Assembly (NCBI RefSeq): GCF_007556585.1
Contig: NZ_VJNA01000010.1
Location: forward strand, 1 to 64,000
DNA length: 64,000 nucleotides
Source of the DNA: Tepidimonas aquatica
GTDB lineage: Bacteria > Pseudomonadota > Gammaproteobacteria > Burkholderiales > Burkholderiaceae_C
Direction of reading: 5' to 3'
Shown here: positions 49,264 through 60,204 of the stretch, piece after piece
Position numbering within the stretch: position 1 is the stretch's first letter
Layout of the letters: every line of letters begins with the position of its first letter
Position numbers and translations under genes: made by a program
Notes under the pieces: model-generated
Databases searched by the model: none
The model's input: the letters and a program-made list of their open reading frames with translations, nothing else
What the model was told of the DNA's origin: nothing

Positions 49264-50162
49264 TCGAGGTTTTGCACCTGCTCGCGCATTTGTTCGATCA
49301 GCACCTTCATGTCCACGCTCAGGCGCGTCAGCTCCAGGTTGGCCGCTTTGGAGCCCAGCGTGTTGGCCTCGCGGTGCAGCTCCTGGATCAGAAAGTCGAG
49401 CCGCTTGCCCACTTCGCCCCCTTGGTGCAGCAACCGCTCGATTTCGTCCAGGTGCGAGTGCAGGCGGGTCAGTTCCTCGGCCACGTCGATGCGCAGCGCG
49501 TAGGCGGCGGCTTCGGCCAGGGCTCGTTCTTGCAACGTGGCCGCATCGACGCGCGCGTCGGCCAGCGCTTCGTGCAGGCGTTGCAGGTAGCGCTCGCGCT
49601 GCTGCGCCACGGCTTGCGGCACCAGCGGTTCGGCCTGCGCCGCCAGGGTGCGCAACCGATGCACGCGATCATGCAACATCAAGGCCAGGCGCTCGCCTTC
49701 GCGCGCGCGGGCTTGCTGCAGCTCATCCAACGCACGCCGCACCAGCGCCAGCAGCGCCTCAGCCGCGTTCGCTGGCAAGCTGGCGCCGCGCTGCGCCCAC
49801 TGCAGCACTTCGGCCACGCTCAACGGCGCGGCCTGCGGCAGCCAGGCGCGCACCTGCTCCTGGGCCGTGGCCAGGCGCTGCAACTCGGCGGCGCTGGGCA
49901 CGCGCACCGTGGTCCCGTCGGTGGCGTCGAAGCTGACGCGCAGCTCCAGCTTGCCGCGCCGCACCCGTGCCGACACGCACTCGCGCAGCGCCGGCTCAGC
50001 CGCGCGCAACTCATCGGGCAGGCGCAGCGTCAGGTCCAAAAAACGGCCATTGACGGCGCGCACTTCGACGCGCAGCGCTGCGGTTGCGGCGGCTGCCGTA
50101 CCGGATTCGGCCTCGACGGCGCCCGCCAGGGCCGCGTAGCCGGTCATGCTGTAAACTGCCAT
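49260..50162 (-). CDS. YicC family protein (stress-induced endoribonuclease family)
   Basis: A 300-residue protein of the YicC/YloC family. The N-terminal [10 protein letters not shown] and [20 protein letters not shown] regions are signatures. The C-terminal DUF1732 segment ends with [20 protein letters not shown]. Escherichia coli YicC is an endoribonuclease connected with RyhB turnover; this role is inferred from family only. It is the first gene of yicC-gmk-rpoZ and overlaps gmk by four bases. Confidence 0.92.
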   Translation of the reverse strand: MAVYSMTGYAALAGAVEAESGTAAAATAALRVEVRAVNGRFLDLTLRLPDELRAAEPALRECVSARVRRGKLELRVSFDATDGTTVRVPSAAELQRLATAQEQVRAWLPQAAPLSVAEVLQWAQRGASLPANAAEALLALVRRALDELQQARAREGERLALMLHDRVHRLRTLAAQAEPLVPQAVAQQRERYLQRLHEALADARVDAATLQERALAEAAAYALRIDVAEELTRLHSHLDEIERLLHQGGEVGKRLDFLIQELHREANTLGSKAANLELTRLSVDMKVLIEQMREQVQNLE

Positions 50163-50244
50163 GAGCGTTGCAAGACAAGACTAGGGATCGGGTGCAGGTG
50201 AGGGCCGTACGGCGTGCCCTCCCTGACCGGTGAATCGAGCGATT

Positions 50245-51251
50245 ATGTCAAAGACCAGGCCGGCCCCGTTGCCCACCGACACGCTGGTGGGCGGCTACCG
50301 TATCGTGCGGGTGCTGGCCAGCGGCGGCTTCGGGTTGGTGTACCTGGCGCGCGACGCCAGCGGGTCCCCCGTGGCCATCAAGGAATACCTGCCCACGGCG
50401 TTGTGCACGCGCGCCCCGGGCGAGCGGCTGCCGCAGGTACGGCCCGACAGGCAGGCGTTGTACCGTTTGGGGCTGCGCGGCTTTTTTGAGGAGGCGCGCG
50501 CGCTGGCGCAAATCGCCCACCCGGCCGTGGTGGGCGTGCAGCATTTTTTTCACGCCAACGACACCGTGTACCTGGTGATGGAGTACCTGCAAGGCGCGTC
50601 GTTGCAGGACTACATCGTCGTGGCGCGCGAACGCCAGTTGCGCCACGTGCTGCAGGAAGGCACGATCCGCGCCTTGTTCGACGAGGTGTTGCGTGGCTTG
50701 CGCATCGTGCACCAGCACGGGCTGCTGCACCTGGACATCAAGCCCGCCAACATCCTCATCACCGACGATGACCGCGCGGTGTTGATCGACTTCGGCGCGG
50801 CGCGCCAAGCGCTGCAGCACGAAGGCGACTACGTGCGTCCGATGTACACGCCCGGCTTTGCCGCGCCGGAGATGTACCAGCGCGGACCACAGGGGACACT
50901 GGGGCCGTGGACCGACCTGTACGCCATTGGCGCGTGCCTGTACTCGTGCATGGTAGGCTACCCGCCGCCGGACGCGCCCACGCGCCAGCAGCGCGAGCGC
51001 CTGCTGGGGCCGCTGGCGCGCTGGCAGGGCGCGTATTCGGATAACCTGCGTGAAGCGGTGCGCTGGTGCATGATGCTGGACCCGGCGTCGCGCCCGCAGT
51101 CGGTCTACGCGCTGCAGCGCGAGCTGGCGCGCGAGGACGAAGACGAAGCCGACCCGCCGGCACCGCCGCCCTGGTGGGCGCGTTGGCGCATCCGCGCGGA
51201 CCGCCCTCCGAGCCACGCCGGCGCCCCAACTTCCACCGCAACCCCTACCGT

Positions 51252-51255
<4 letters not shown>
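50245..51255 (+). CDS. Serine/threonine protein kinase
   Basis: A 336-residue Hanks-type kinase without a membrane segment. The Gly-rich loop is [12 protein letters not shown] (25-36), with ATP-binding Lys46 in VAIKEYLP and the helix-C Glu near 83. The catalytic loop [10 protein letters not shown] (162-171) has Leu in place of Arg of HRD, Asp164 is present, and the DFG is at 182-184. The last 40 residues are a Pro/Asp/Glu-rich tail. GTG 50230 is in frame upstream; ATG 50245 is preferred. It overlaps rph by ATGA. No PP2C-type phosphatase gene adjoins it. Targets unknown. Confidence 0.88.
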
Positions 51256-52024
<769 letters not shown>

Positions 52025-52028
<4 letters not shown>

Positions 52029-52654
52029 CCTTGGCCGCCCCTCCGCGCCGGTTGGTGCTGGCCTCCAACAACCCCGGTAAGTTGGCCGAACTGCAGGCGA
52101 TGCTGGCACCGCTGGCGGTGGAGCTTGTCACCCAAGGCAGTCTGGGCATACCAGAGGCCGCCGAGCCGCACCGCACCTTCGTCGAAAACGCCCTGGCCAA
52201 AGCGCGTCACGCCGCCGCGGCCAGCGGGCTGCCGGCGTTGGCCGACGACGCCGGGCTGTGCGTGGCCGCTTTTGGGGGGCGACCGGGTGTGGACACCGCA
52301 CATTACTGCACACAGTTCGGCTACCCCAAAAGCGATGCCAACAACGTGCGCGCGCTGCTGGAAGCGATGCAAGGGGTGCAGGACCGGCGCGCCGCCATGG
52401 TCAGCACCCTGGTGGCGCTGCGCGACCCGGACGACCCCGAGCCCCTCATCGCCACCGGTCGGGTCGAAGGCTTGATCACCGAGGCGCCGGTGGGCGAGGG
52501 CGGCTTTGGCTTCGACCCGGTGATGTACATCCCGGCGTTGGGCGGCACCTTTGCTGAGCTGCCGCCCGAGGTCAAAAACACCCACAGCCATCGGGGGCGC
52601 GCGGCGGCGGCCATGCTGGCGCTGCTGCGGCAGCACTGGTGGCCAGCGCCATGA
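52025..52654 (+). CDS. rdgB: XTP/dITP pyrophosphatase (RdgB/HAM1)
   Basis: A 209-residue nucleoside-triphosphate pyrophosphatase that removes non-canonical purine nucleotides such as dITP and [16 protein letters not shown] is the N-terminal signature, [19 protein letters not shown] the active site, and [12 protein letters not shown] and NTHSHRGRA follow. It overlaps rph and hemW by four bases each. Confidence 0.96.
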
Positions 52655-53853
52655 GCGTTGAGGCCACCACCGTCCACTGGCAGCGCCCGGGGGGCGTCCG
52701 GCTGGCGCACCTGCCGCCGCTGGCGCTGTACATCCACCTGCCGTGGTGCCTGCGCAAGTGCCCGTACTGCGATTTCAACTCCCACGCCTGGGCGGGCGGT
52801 GACGCGCTGCCCCAGCGGCGCTACCTGCACGCGCTGCTGGCCGACCTCGACGCCAGCCTGCCGCTGGTGTGGGGGCGTGCGGTCAGCAGCGTCTTTATCG
52901 GTGGCGGCACGCCCAGCCTGTTCGACCCCGACGTCATCGGCCAGCTCATCAGCGACGTGCGCGCCCGCCTGCCGCTAGAGCCCGGGGCCGAAATCACGCT
53001 CGAAGCCAACCCCGGCACGTTCGAGCGCCAGCGCTTTGCCGCGTACCGCGACGCCGGCGTGACGCGGCTGAGCGTCGGCGTGCAAAGCTTTAATGACCAG
53101 CGCCTGGCGGCCATCGGCCGCGTGCACGACGCGGCGCAAGCGCGCGCCGCCGTGCAGGAGGCCGCGCGCCACTTCGAGACGTTCAACATCGACCTGATGT
53201 ACGCGCTGCCCGGGCAGACCGTGCAGGACCTTGCGCACGAGCTGCAGCAGGCGCTGGCGTTGCAGCCACCGCACCTGTCGGTGTACCACCTGACGATCGA
53301 GCCCAACACCTGGTTCGCCAAACACCCGCCGCCGCTGCCAGACGACGACACCGCCTACGCGATGCTGGACCTCATCACCGAGCGCACGGCGGCCGCCGGG
53401 TTGCAACGCTACGAGGTGTCGGCCTACGCCGCGCGCGGGCACCGCTGCCGCCACAACCTCAACTACTGGCAGTTTGGTGACTACCTCGGCATCGGCGCCG
53501 GCGCGCACGGCAAGCTCAGCTTTGCCGAGCGCATCGTGCGGCAGGTGCGCTGGCGCGACCCCGCCCGCTACATGGACCAAGCGCTGCAGGGCCAGCCGGT
53601 GGCGCAGCAGCACGAGGTTGCGGCGGCGGACTTGCCGTTCGAATTCATGCTCAACGCCTTGCGGTTGCGCGAAGGTTTTGCGCTGCGGCTGTTCAGTGAA
53701 CGCACGGGCTTGCCGATAACGGCGGTATCGACGACCATCGACACTGCGGTGGCGCGCGGCTGGCTCAGCGTCGGCGACGACGGCTGGGTCGCCCCGACGC
53801 CGCGCGGCTTCGACTGGTTGAGTGACCTGCAGGCGCTGTTTTTGCCGGGTTGA
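52651..53853 (+). CDS. hemW: Radical SAM protein HemW (haem chaperone; formerly HemN-like)
   Basis: A 400-residue radical SAM protein. The iron-sulfur cluster cysteines are Cys33, Cys37 and Cys40 (PWCLRKCPYC). The lack of the coproporphyrinogen oxidase-specific residues after the third Cys (CDFNSH) points to HemW, which binds haem rather than oxidising coproporphyrinogen. SVFIGGGTPSL, RLSVGVQSF and FNIDLMYALPGQT are conserved. ATG 52651 overlaps the rdgB stop; GTG 52639 is a less likely start. Confidence 0.93.
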   Translation: MSVEATTVHWQRPGGVRLAHLPPLALYIHLPWCLRKCPYCDFNSHAWAGGDALPQRRYLHALLADLDASLPLVWGRAVSSVFIGGGTPSLFDPDVIGQLISDVRARLPLEPGAEITLEANPGTFERQRFAAYRDAGVTRLSVGVQSFNDQRLAAIGRVHDAAQARAAVQEAARHFETFNIDLMYALPGQTVQDLAHELQQALALQPPHLSVYHLTIEPNTWFAKHPPPLPDDDTAYAMLDLITERTAAAGLQRYEVSAYAARGHRCRHNLNYWQFGDYLGIGAGAHGKLSFAERIVRQVRWRDPARYMDQALQGQPVAQQHEVAAADLPFEFMLNALRLREGFALRLFSERTGLPITAVSTTIDTAVARGWLSVGDDGWVAPTPRGFDWLSDLQALFLPG

Positions 53854-53909
53854 TGGCGGCTTAGGGTGGCCCGCGCGGCCGGCGCCTGCACACTGTGGAG
53901 GGCACGGCG

Positions 53910-54599
53910 ATGCTGGCGGTTTATGGCACCTCGGGCTTGATGTACCGTGGCCCGATCGAGGACGCGCGGCGCGTGCTGCCGACGCTGCGCAGCACGCGCG
54001 TGCGCGCACTCAAAGTCGAGACCGACCGGCCCGACTTCGTCGACAGCGGTTGGGACCCCTACGCGGCCCGTGGGCCGGCCGCGCCCGGCGAGCCGATGCC
54101 GCGCAGCGCCGCCGTGGCGGTGCAGGCCTACGGGGAGGTGCAGCACCCGGCGCCGCAGCGCCAGCCGCTGCAGCGCGTGGCCGACGTTATGACGCCCGAG
54201 GCGGTGACGGTGCGCGCCAGCGACAGCGTCGAGCAGGCCTGGCAGCGGCTGATCGACCTCGGCCTGGGGCAGGCCCCGGTGCTGGATGCCCAGGATCGGC
54301 TGGTGGGCTTGCTGACCCGCGCCGAGCTGCTGCGTCCCGAGCGGCTGCCGCGCCTGCACGACAGCGCCATCGTTTGGCGGGCGTTGCTGGCGCAGCCGGT
54401 CAGCGCGGTGATGGTGTCGCCGGTGCCGGCGGTGGAGCCCGACACGCTGTTGCGCCGCTTGGCGCTGCTGTTGTTGCACACCGGCTTGCCTGGGGTGCCG
54501 GTGGTCGATGCGGGCGGGGCGCTGGTGGGCTTCGTGTCGCGCAGCGACGTGCTCAAAGCCGTCGTGCACGACCCACCGCTGGACCTGTGGGCCGGGTGA
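53910..54599 (+). CDS. CBS-domain pair protein with a conserved N-terminal module
   Basis: A 229-residue cytoplasmic protein. Two CBS domains lie at about 92-150 (DVMTPEAVTVRASD to LVGLLTRAELLR) and 165-225 (VMVSPVPAVEPDT to LVGFVSRSDVLK), forming one Bateman module likely to bind an adenine nucleotide. The first 90 residues (AVYGTSGLMYRGPIEDARRV) match no domain I recognise. ATG 53910 has ggagg at nine bases; GTG 53895 is less likely. It lies 56 bases after hemW and may be in the same transcript. Function unknown. Confidence 0.82.
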   Translation: MLAVYGTSGLMYRGPIEDARRVLPTLRSTRVRALKVETDRPDFVDSGWDPYAARGPAAPGEPMPRSAAVAVQAYGEVQHPAPQRQPLQRVADVMTPEAVTVRASDSVEQAWQRLIDLGLGQAPVLDAQDRLVGLLTRAELLRPERLPRLHDSAIVWRALLAQPVSAVMVSPVPAVEPDTLLRRLALLLLHTGLPGVPVVDAGGALVGFVSRSDVLKAVVHDPPLDLWAG

Positions 54600-54696
54600 G
54601 CGACAATAAAGGCTTGTGCCCGCTGGCGCCGCGTGGTGCCAGCCCTCCCATCACCCCGTGCGCGGCCCTGGTGGCCGCCGCCTTGTTGCCGCTGCC

Positions 54697-57225
54697 GTGA
54701 ACACCACCGTCCCGTCCGTGCCTCAACCTACCGTTGCCGAACTCGACGCCCTCACCGGGGGAGCGTTCAGCGCCCCCACTGCGGGCGAGCGGGCCGCACG
54801 CCTGCGCGCCTGGCTGCAGGGTGAGCCGCCCATCGACACCGTGCGTACCGTGTACCGCGAGCTGGCTACGCGCGACAAAGGCGCGGCCAAGATCGTCAAG
54901 GAGCGGCTGGAAGAACACAAGCGCCAGCGCGCGCAGGACGAAGCCGCCGCCCAATGGGCCGCGCGGGCCGAAGCGCTGCTGGCGCAAACCCACTTCAGCA
55001 TGGCCGACGCCCTGGCGTGGCAGCGCGACGCCGCCAAGGCCGGCGCCCCGCTGTCGCGCGAACCCCTGGCCAGCCTGCGCCAGCGGCTGGCCGAGCGCAT
55101 CGCCGCCATCGAAGACCTGACCCACCGGCTGCACGTCGAGCGCGAGGCGGCGGGCCTGTTGGTGCAGCGCATCGACATGCTGTCCACCCGCCCGATCGCC
55201 GACGCCGAGGCCGCCCACGAGGCCCTGGCGCGCGACGTCGCCCAGTGGCGCGAGCGGGCCGAGGCGTTGGTCGCGGCGCCCGCCTGGGGCGATCTGGAGC
55301 CGCGCCATGCCGCGCAACTGCAAGCCACGCGCGAGCAGGTGCAAGCGGTGTGGCAGGCGTTCGACGCTGCGTTGGCGCAGGCGTGCCGCGCGCGCGACGA
55401 CGCGCAGGCCGCGCTGCCCGGGGTGCCGCTGTGGGACGATGAAATCCGCACCCTGCGCGGCCAGGAGGTTGCCGCGGCACCCGAAGCGGCCGCCGACGCG
55501 CCGAAAGCGGTGCAGGCGGTGGCCCAGGCCGCGCTGCTGCCCACGCTGCAGGCGCTGGAGCGCGAGTTGGCCGCAGGCCACACCAAAGCCATGGTCCGTT
55601 TGGCCGGTGAGCTGCGCCACCTGCACAAGCTGCACGGGCGTCATGCCGGGCCGGAGGTGGAAGCGCGCGCGCAGGCGGCCTTGGCCAAGGCCAAGGAGCT
55701 GGAAGATTGGGCGCGTTGGCGCGCCGACCAGTTGCGCGAGGAGCTGATCGCCAAGGCCGAGGCCCTGACGCAGGGCGACGAGGCCAGCCGCCTGGCTGGC
55801 AAGGCGCTGGCCGACGCCATCCGGGCGCTGCGCGAGCAATGGAAGCAGGTCGACCAGGGCGGCGTGCCGCCCAACCAGGCGTTGTGGAAACGCTTCGACG
55901 CCGCCTGCAACCGCGCGCACGAGGCGCTGCAAGCGTGGCGCGACAGCCTCAAGGCGCAGCACGAAGCGGCCCGCCAGGCGCGCCTGGCCCTGATCGACGA
56001 GGTGCGCGCCTGGACCGCGGCGCATGCCGACGACGAGGACTGGAAAGCGCAGCTGCGCGACCTGCACGCCTTCGGCGAGCGCTGGCGTCAAGCCGGCCAT
56101 GTCAGCGAAAAGGCGTACGCCGAGCTGCAGGCGGCCTGGAAGGATGCGCTGAGCGCGGCCCACGCGCGGCTGCAGGCCGCGCAGGCCGACAGCGTGCAGC
56201 GCCGCCAAGCGTTGATTGCCGAGGCGCGGGCGCTGGCCGAGCAGCCACGGGTGCGGCTCGATGCCGTGCGCGAGCTGCAACAGCGCTGGCAGGCCGAGGC
56301 GCAGCGCGTGCCGCTGGAGCGGCGCAAAGAGCAAAAGCTGTGGGAGGCCTTCCGCGCCCCGATCGACGCCGCGTTTGCGCGGCGCAGCGCCGAGCGCGAG
56401 CAGGCGCTCGCAGCCATGAGCGCCGTCGATGCTGCGGTGCTGCAAGCGGCCCGAGCGCTGGAGCAAGCCTGTGCCCAAGACGACGCGCAAGCCATCCGGG
56501 CTGCCATGGCGGCGTTGCGCGACGCAGCTACGCTTGCTGCCGACGCCCATCTGCCCCCGGCCACCGAGGCAGCGCCAGCAGCGGCCGAGGCGGCACCCGC
56601 CCCGGCGCCGGATGGAGCCGGGCCCCGGCCGCTGGTGGCACGCCGTGGCGACGACCGCCCCGGGGTGGCCGCGCCGGCCCCAACCCCGGCGCGCGACGCG
56701 CGCCCCGGCCCACGCGCTGCGGTGGGCCGCGCGCCGGCGAGCGAGCGAACGGGGCGGCGGCCCCGCCTTGGCGAGGCGGCGTTCCGGGCGCAGCGGCAAG
56801 CGTTGGAGCGCGCCGAAGCACGCCTGCGCGAGCTGGCCGCCCGTGCCCACGGCGAAGCCGTGACCGCGCTGTTGCAAGCGTGGCAGCAGCGGCAGCCGGA
56901 CGCCGTGCCCGCCGCAGCGCAATTGGGCCGCAGCGCCGCCGCGGCCCGTGCCCGTTGGGTGCAGGCCATCGCCGCGGCGCCCGCGGTGGATGACGCGGCG
57001 GCCGACGAGGCGCTGCTGCGTCTGGAAATCGCGGCCGACCTGCCCACGCCCGCCGAGCACCTGCCGGCGCGCCGCCAGCTGCAGCTGCAACTGCTGACAC
57101 GCCGCCACGAGCCGGGGCCCGCCGAAACCTGGCCGCAAGACGTTGCGCGCGTGCTGGCCAGCGCGGCCACGCCGGCGCGCCAGCAGCGGCTGCAAGCCGT
57201 GCTCAAGGTGTTGCTGCGTCGTTGA
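54697..57225 (+). CDS. DUF349 domain-containing protein
   Basis: A large, mostly helical protein of about 842 residues. It consists of repeated segments rich in Ala, Arg, Glu and Trp, typical of DUF349 repeats (WRDSLKAQHEAARQARLALI; QRWQAEAQRVPLERRKEQKL). Long coiled-coil stretches are visible, and an Ala/Pro/Arg-rich, low-complexity linker lies at about 620-690. No enzymatic motif or membrane segment is seen. The start is probably GTG 54697, with GTG 54718 as a rival. Its last 23 bases overlap the mtfA end on the other strand. Function unknown in this family. Confidence 0.75.
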   Translation: MNTTVPSVPQPTVAELDALTGGAFSAPTAGERAARLRAWLQGEPPIDTVRTVYRELATRDKGAAKIVKERLEEHKRQRAQDEAAAQWAARAEALLAQTHFSMADALAWQRDAAKAGAPLSREPLASLRQRLAERIAAIEDLTHRLHVEREAAGLLVQRIDMLSTRPIADAEAAHEALARDVAQWRERAEALVAAPAWGDLEPRHAAQLQATREQVQAVWQAFDAALAQACRARDDAQAALPGVPLWDDEIRTLRGQEVAAAPEAAADAPKAVQAVAQAALLPTLQALERELAAGHTKAMVRLAGELRHLHKLHGRHAGPEVEARAQAALAKAKELEDWARWRADQLREELIAKAEALTQGDEASRLAGKALADAIRALREQWKQVDQGGVPPNQALWKRFDAACNRAHEALQAWRDSLKAQHEAARQARLALIDEVRAWTAAHADDEDWKAQLRDLHAFGERWRQAGHVSEKAYAELQAAWKDALSAAHARLQAAQADSVQRRQALIAEARALAEQPRVRLDAVRELQQRWQAEAQRVPLERRKEQKLWEAFRAPIDAAFARRSAEREQALAAMSAVDAAVLQAARALEQACAQDDAQAIRAAMAALRDAATLAADAHLPPATEAAPAAAEAAPAPAPDGAGPRPLVARRGDDRPGVAAPAPTPARDARPGPRAAVGRAPASERTGRRPRLGEAAFRAQRQALERAEARLRELAARAHGEAVTALLQAWQQRQPDAVPAAAQLGRSAAAARARWVQAIAAAPAVDDAAADEALLRLEIAADLPTPAEHLPARRQLQLQLLTRRHEPGPAETWPQDVARVLASAATPARQQRLQAVLKVLLRR

Positions 57226-58129
57226 CCGCAGGGGGCGGCCCGTCGCCGCCCAGATCGTCGTCCGCCGTCGGCAGCGCCGCGGCGCTGGCCGGCGCCCGCG
57301 GGTGGCCGAAAAACGCATCGAGCAGCGCGGTCCAGCGCGGGTGCTCAGCCGCCAGCCGCGCGCGGTCGACCCAGTACGCTTCGCACGAGACGGCAAAAAA
57401 CTCCGCCGCCGAGGTGGCTCCGTAGGCGTCCAGCCACGGGGCGGGGCCGGCAAAGTGTTCGTGCCACGTGACGCGACGACGGTGCTGGCGCAGCGCGGCG
57501 TGCAGCGTGTCGTGCCACAGCCGCGTCGCTTGCGCCGGCGGCAACCCCAACCAGCCTCGGGGCAGTGGCGGGCAGCCGTCGGCCGGCTGGCCCAGCGGCT
57601 TGCCGCGCATGTCGATGGCGTGCGCGAATTCGTGAATCACCAAGTTGTGCCCGACGCCCTGGCTGTGCGCATGTCCCAGCACGCGTGGCCAGGCCAGCAC
57701 GATCGGGCCGCCTTGCATCGCCTCGCCCGCCAGCGCCTCGTCGTACTCGTGCACCACACCGACGTCGTCGGTGACGCGGCGCGGGGCACGCACCTCGTGC
57801 GGGTGCAGCACGATGCCGACGAAGCCGTCGTACCAGCCCAACGCGGCGTGACCACGGTACAGCAGCGGCAGGCACGCCTGCGCGGCCACCAGCAGCGCCT
57901 TGTGGTCATCGACCACGAGGCCATGCGCACCGCTGAAGCGCTTGCGCGCCAAAAACGCGGCGCACAGCCCGCGCAGCCGCTGCTGCTGGTTGGCGTCCAG
58001 CCGTTGCAGCATCGGCAACCCCTGCAGCACCCGCTGCCACAGGGCAGGTGGGATGGCGTTGGGGTCGCCACGGCGCATGCGCCAGCGGCGCCATGTGCGT
58101 TGCCACCAGCGGCGCAATGCGTTGGGCAT
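57203..58129 (-). CDS. mtfA: Zinc-dependent M90 peptidase, MtfA-like
   Basis: A 308-residue cytoplasmic metallopeptidase. The zinc motif HEFAH (166-170) is intact in VIHEFAHAIDMRGKP. The region YGATSAAEFFAVSCEAYWVD carries the third ligand, as in Escherichia coli MtfA, which titrates the repressor Mlc. The ATG at 58129 follows a basic N-terminus (ALRRWWQRTWRRWRMRR); the frame extends 17 codons upstream into the lpxH 3' end. No Mlc homologue is in the window, so the regulatory role is unproven. Confidence 0.9.
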   Translation of the reverse strand: MPNALRRWWQRTWRRWRMRRGDPNAIPPALWQRVLQGLPMLQRLDANQQQRLRGLCAAFLARKRFSGAHGLVVDDHKALLVAAQACLPLLYRGHAALGWYDGFVGIVLHPHEVRAPRRVTDDVGVVHEYDEALAGEAMQGGPIVLAWPRVLGHAHSQGVGHNLVIHEFAHAIDMRGKPLGQPADGCPPLPRGWLGLPPAQATRLWHDTLHAALRQHRRRVTWHEHFAGPAPWLDAYGATSAAEFFAVSCEAYWVDRARLAAEHPRWTALLDAFFGHPRAPASAAALPTADDDLGGDGPPPAVNDAATP

Positions 58130-58155
58130 CACCACCCCCACAAGGCGCGCGGCGC

Positions 58156-58992
58156 TCAAGCGTTGGCCGGCGCCACGCACCAGCGCCCGCCTGGGGCCAG
58201 CTGCAACACCTGCAACCGGGGCGGCTGGGCGAGCGCGTCCCAGTCGCTCAGCACCAGCCGCGGCGCGCCGCCGGGCAAACGGTGCGCCGCCGGACGGTGC
58301 GTGTGGCCGTGGATGACGCCGTTGGCCCCATGGCGCTGCCGCGCCGCCTCGACCGTGTCAGCGTCCACGTCACCCGTGTCGACCATACCGGCGCGCACGC
58401 GCTGGGCCTGGTGCGCACGGCTTTGCGCGCGCAGCGCGCGCGCCAGCGTCTGTCGCTCGGCCAGCGGCCGGGCGGCAAAGTCGGCTTGCCACGCGGCGCT
58501 GCGCGCCTGGGCGCGAAAGCGCTGGTAGTCGGCATCGTGCACGCACCATGCATCGCCGTGGGCCAGCAACCAGCGCCAACCCCCGGTATCCAACAGACAC
58601 GGGTCGGCCAGCAGCGTGGCACCGCTGGCGGCGGCAAAGGCAGGCCCGAGCAAAAAATCGCGGTTACCGTGCATCAGGTACACCGGGCGGCTGCTGGCCA
58701 CTGCGCGCAGCGCCGCGGCAACGTCGCGCGCCAGCGCCGCCTCGGGGTCGTCGGCTTGCAGCAGGTCGTCCCCGACCCAGACCTCGAACAAATCGCCCAA
58801 GATGCACAGCGCGTCGAAGGCCGCCGCGCGCAGGTACCCCAAAAACGCCGCGGCGGTGGCCGGGTCGTGCGCGCTCAGGTGCACGTCCGATACACAGTCG
58901 AGCCGGTGCGCACCGTGCGGCCACGCCACGGCGGCCAGTCCGGCGGCGGCCACCGCCGGCGGCTGGGACGCGGATCGTGGCTGGCCCGTCAC
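58156..58992 (-). CDS. lpxH: UDP-2,3-diacylglucosamine diphosphatase
   Basis: A 278-residue calcineurin-like metallophosphoesterase in lipid A synthesis, making lipid X. Metal ligands are in SDVHLSA (Asp36, His38), [11 protein letters not shown] (Asp67), HGNRDF and IHGHTHRP. It is 30-40 residues longer than Escherichia coli LpxH, mainly an N-terminal Ala/Pro extension. It starts at GTG 58992, which overlaps the cyclophilin stop (GTGA). Confidence 0.94.
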   Translation of the reverse strand: MTGQPRSASQPPAVAAAGLAAVAWPHGAHRLDCVSDVHLSAHDPATAAAFLGYLRAAAFDALCILGDLFEVWVGDDLLQADDPEAALARDVAAALRAVASSRPVYLMHGNRDFLLGPAFAAASGATLLADPCLLDTGGWRWLLAHGDAWCVHDADYQRFRAQARSAAWQADFAARPLAERQTLARALRAQSRAHQAQRVRAGMVDTGDVDADTVEAARQRHGANGVIHGHTHRPAAHRLPGGAPRLVLSDWDALAQPPRLQVLQLAPGGRWCVAPANA

Positions 58993-59642
58993 GGGTTGAC
59001 GACGACCGCCTTGGTGATGACGACGTCGTCCAGCGGCACGTCGTCGTGGAAGCCGCGCCGCCCGGTGCGCACCTGGCGGATCGCATCCACCACCTCGGTG
59101 CCTTTGATGACGCGGCCAAACACCGCGTAACCCCAGCCTTGCAGCGTGGGCGCGGTGTGGTTGAGAAAGTCGTTGTCCGCGACGTTGATAAAAAACTGCG
59201 CCGTGGCCGAGTGCGGTGCCTGCGTGCGCGCCATCGCAATGGTGTAGCGGTCGTTCTTGAGGCCGTTGGTGGCTTCGTTTTCGATCGGTGCGCGCGTGGG
59301 CTTTTGCTTCATGCCGGGCTCAAAGCCGCCACCTTGGATCATGAAGCCGTCGATGACGCGGTGGAAGATCGTGCCGTCGTAGTGGCCATCACGCACGTAG
59401 GCCAGAAAGTTTTCCACCGTTTTGGGGGCCTTGGTGGCATCCAGCTCCAGCGTGATGACGCCACGGCCGGCGATGTGCAGTTCGACTTGAGGGTTCACGG
59501 AACGTGCTCCAGGTTGGGCGCGGGCGGGTGCGGCCGCGCGCGGGGTGGGGGAGGGTTGCGCCGCCAGCGGCCAAACCGAGGCGGCCCACAGCGCGGCCAG
59601 CAAGCGCCGGCGCACGGGGGTCCGAGGTGGCTGGGTTGGCAT
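58989..59642 (-). CDS. Peptidyl-prolyl cis-trans isomerase, cyclophilin type
   Basis: A cyclophilin domain runs from [18 protein letters not shown] through the active-site [32 protein letters not shown] and [13 protein letters not shown]. From ATG 59642 the protein is 217 residues, with a basic start and a hydrophobic signal-like segment ([18 protein letters not shown]), giving a periplasmic enzyme. An internal GTG at 59498, with GGAGCA six bases upstream, would give a 169-residue cytoplasmic PpiB-like form starting at NPQVELH. The body of the protein resembles cytoplasmic PpiB. It is upstream of and overlaps lpxH. Confidence 0.9.
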   Translation of the reverse strand: MPTQPPRTPVRRRLLAALWAASVWPLAAQPSPTPRAAAPARAQPGARSVNPQVELHIAGRGVITLELDATKAPKTVENFLAYVRDGHYDGTIFHRVIDGFMIQGGGFEPGMKQKPTRAPIENEATNGLKNDRYTIAMARTQAPHSATAQFFINVADNDFLNHTAPTLQGWGYAVFGRVIKGTEVVDAIRQVRTGRRGFHDDVPLDDVVITKAVVVNP

Positions 59643-59655
59643 GGGACGGACGGGT

Positions 59656-60204
59656 TCAACGGGCCATGGGGGTGAACAGTTGGCGCAGCGCCTGCTCACG
59701 CTGGCGCAGATCGGCCTGGTCAGGCTGCAGCGCCAGCGCCCGCTGCCAATGGCCCAGGGCCAGTTGCGCATACACGTCGCCCAGGTTGCGGTGCGCGGTG
59801 GCGTAGTCGGGGTGGTGACGCAGCGCCGCCTCCAGCGCCGCGCGCGCCTCGGCCAGCCGGCCCGCGGCGGCGTGCAGCACCGCCAGGTTGTTGTACGGTT
59901 CGGGCAGCTCGGGGTATTCGCGCGTCAACTGCTCGTAGGTGGCTTGGGCGCCAGCGCTGTCGCCCGCCGCGGCCTGGGTGACGCCCAGCAGCAGCCGCGC
60001 CTGGACGTCGTTGGGGTGCTCGCGCAGCCAGCCGTCCAGCGCCTGGCGCGCCAAGACCACGTCGCCCGCGGCCAGCAGCCGTTGCACCTCGGCGTAAGGG
60101 GCGCTGCCTTGCGCGGCAGCCGCCAGCGGCACGGCCAAGGCCACGGCGGCCAGCAGCGCGCGCACGCCGCGCGAACGGTCAAAGGGGCAGGGAAGCAACA
60201 TCAT
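59656..60204 (-). CDS. Tetratricopeptide-repeat protein, exported
   Basis: A 182-residue protein with a signal peptide (residues ~10-32, ending AAAAQG). Three or four TPR units follow ([60 protein letters not shown]). It is probably a periplasmic scaffold, partner unknown. It ends 13 bases before the cyclophilin gene on the same strand. The start is ATG 60204, with a second ATG next to it. It is divergent from cysS, with an 81-base intergenic region. Confidence 0.82.
   Translation of the reverse strand: MMLLPCPFDRSRGVRALLAAVALAVPLAAAAQGSAPYAEVQRLLAAGDVVLARQALDGWLREHPNDVQARLLLGVTQAAAGDSAGAQATYEQLTREYPELPEPYNNLAVLHAAAGRLAEARAALEAALRHHPDYATAHRNLGDVYAQLALGHWQRALALQPDQADLRQREQALRQLFTPMAR

Noticed and set aside
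52651-53853. Oxygen-independent coproporphyrinogen oxidase (HemN)
   Set aside because: The CxxxCxxC is followed by DFNSH and the gene sits after rdgB, the usual place of HemW; HemN-specific residues are not seen.
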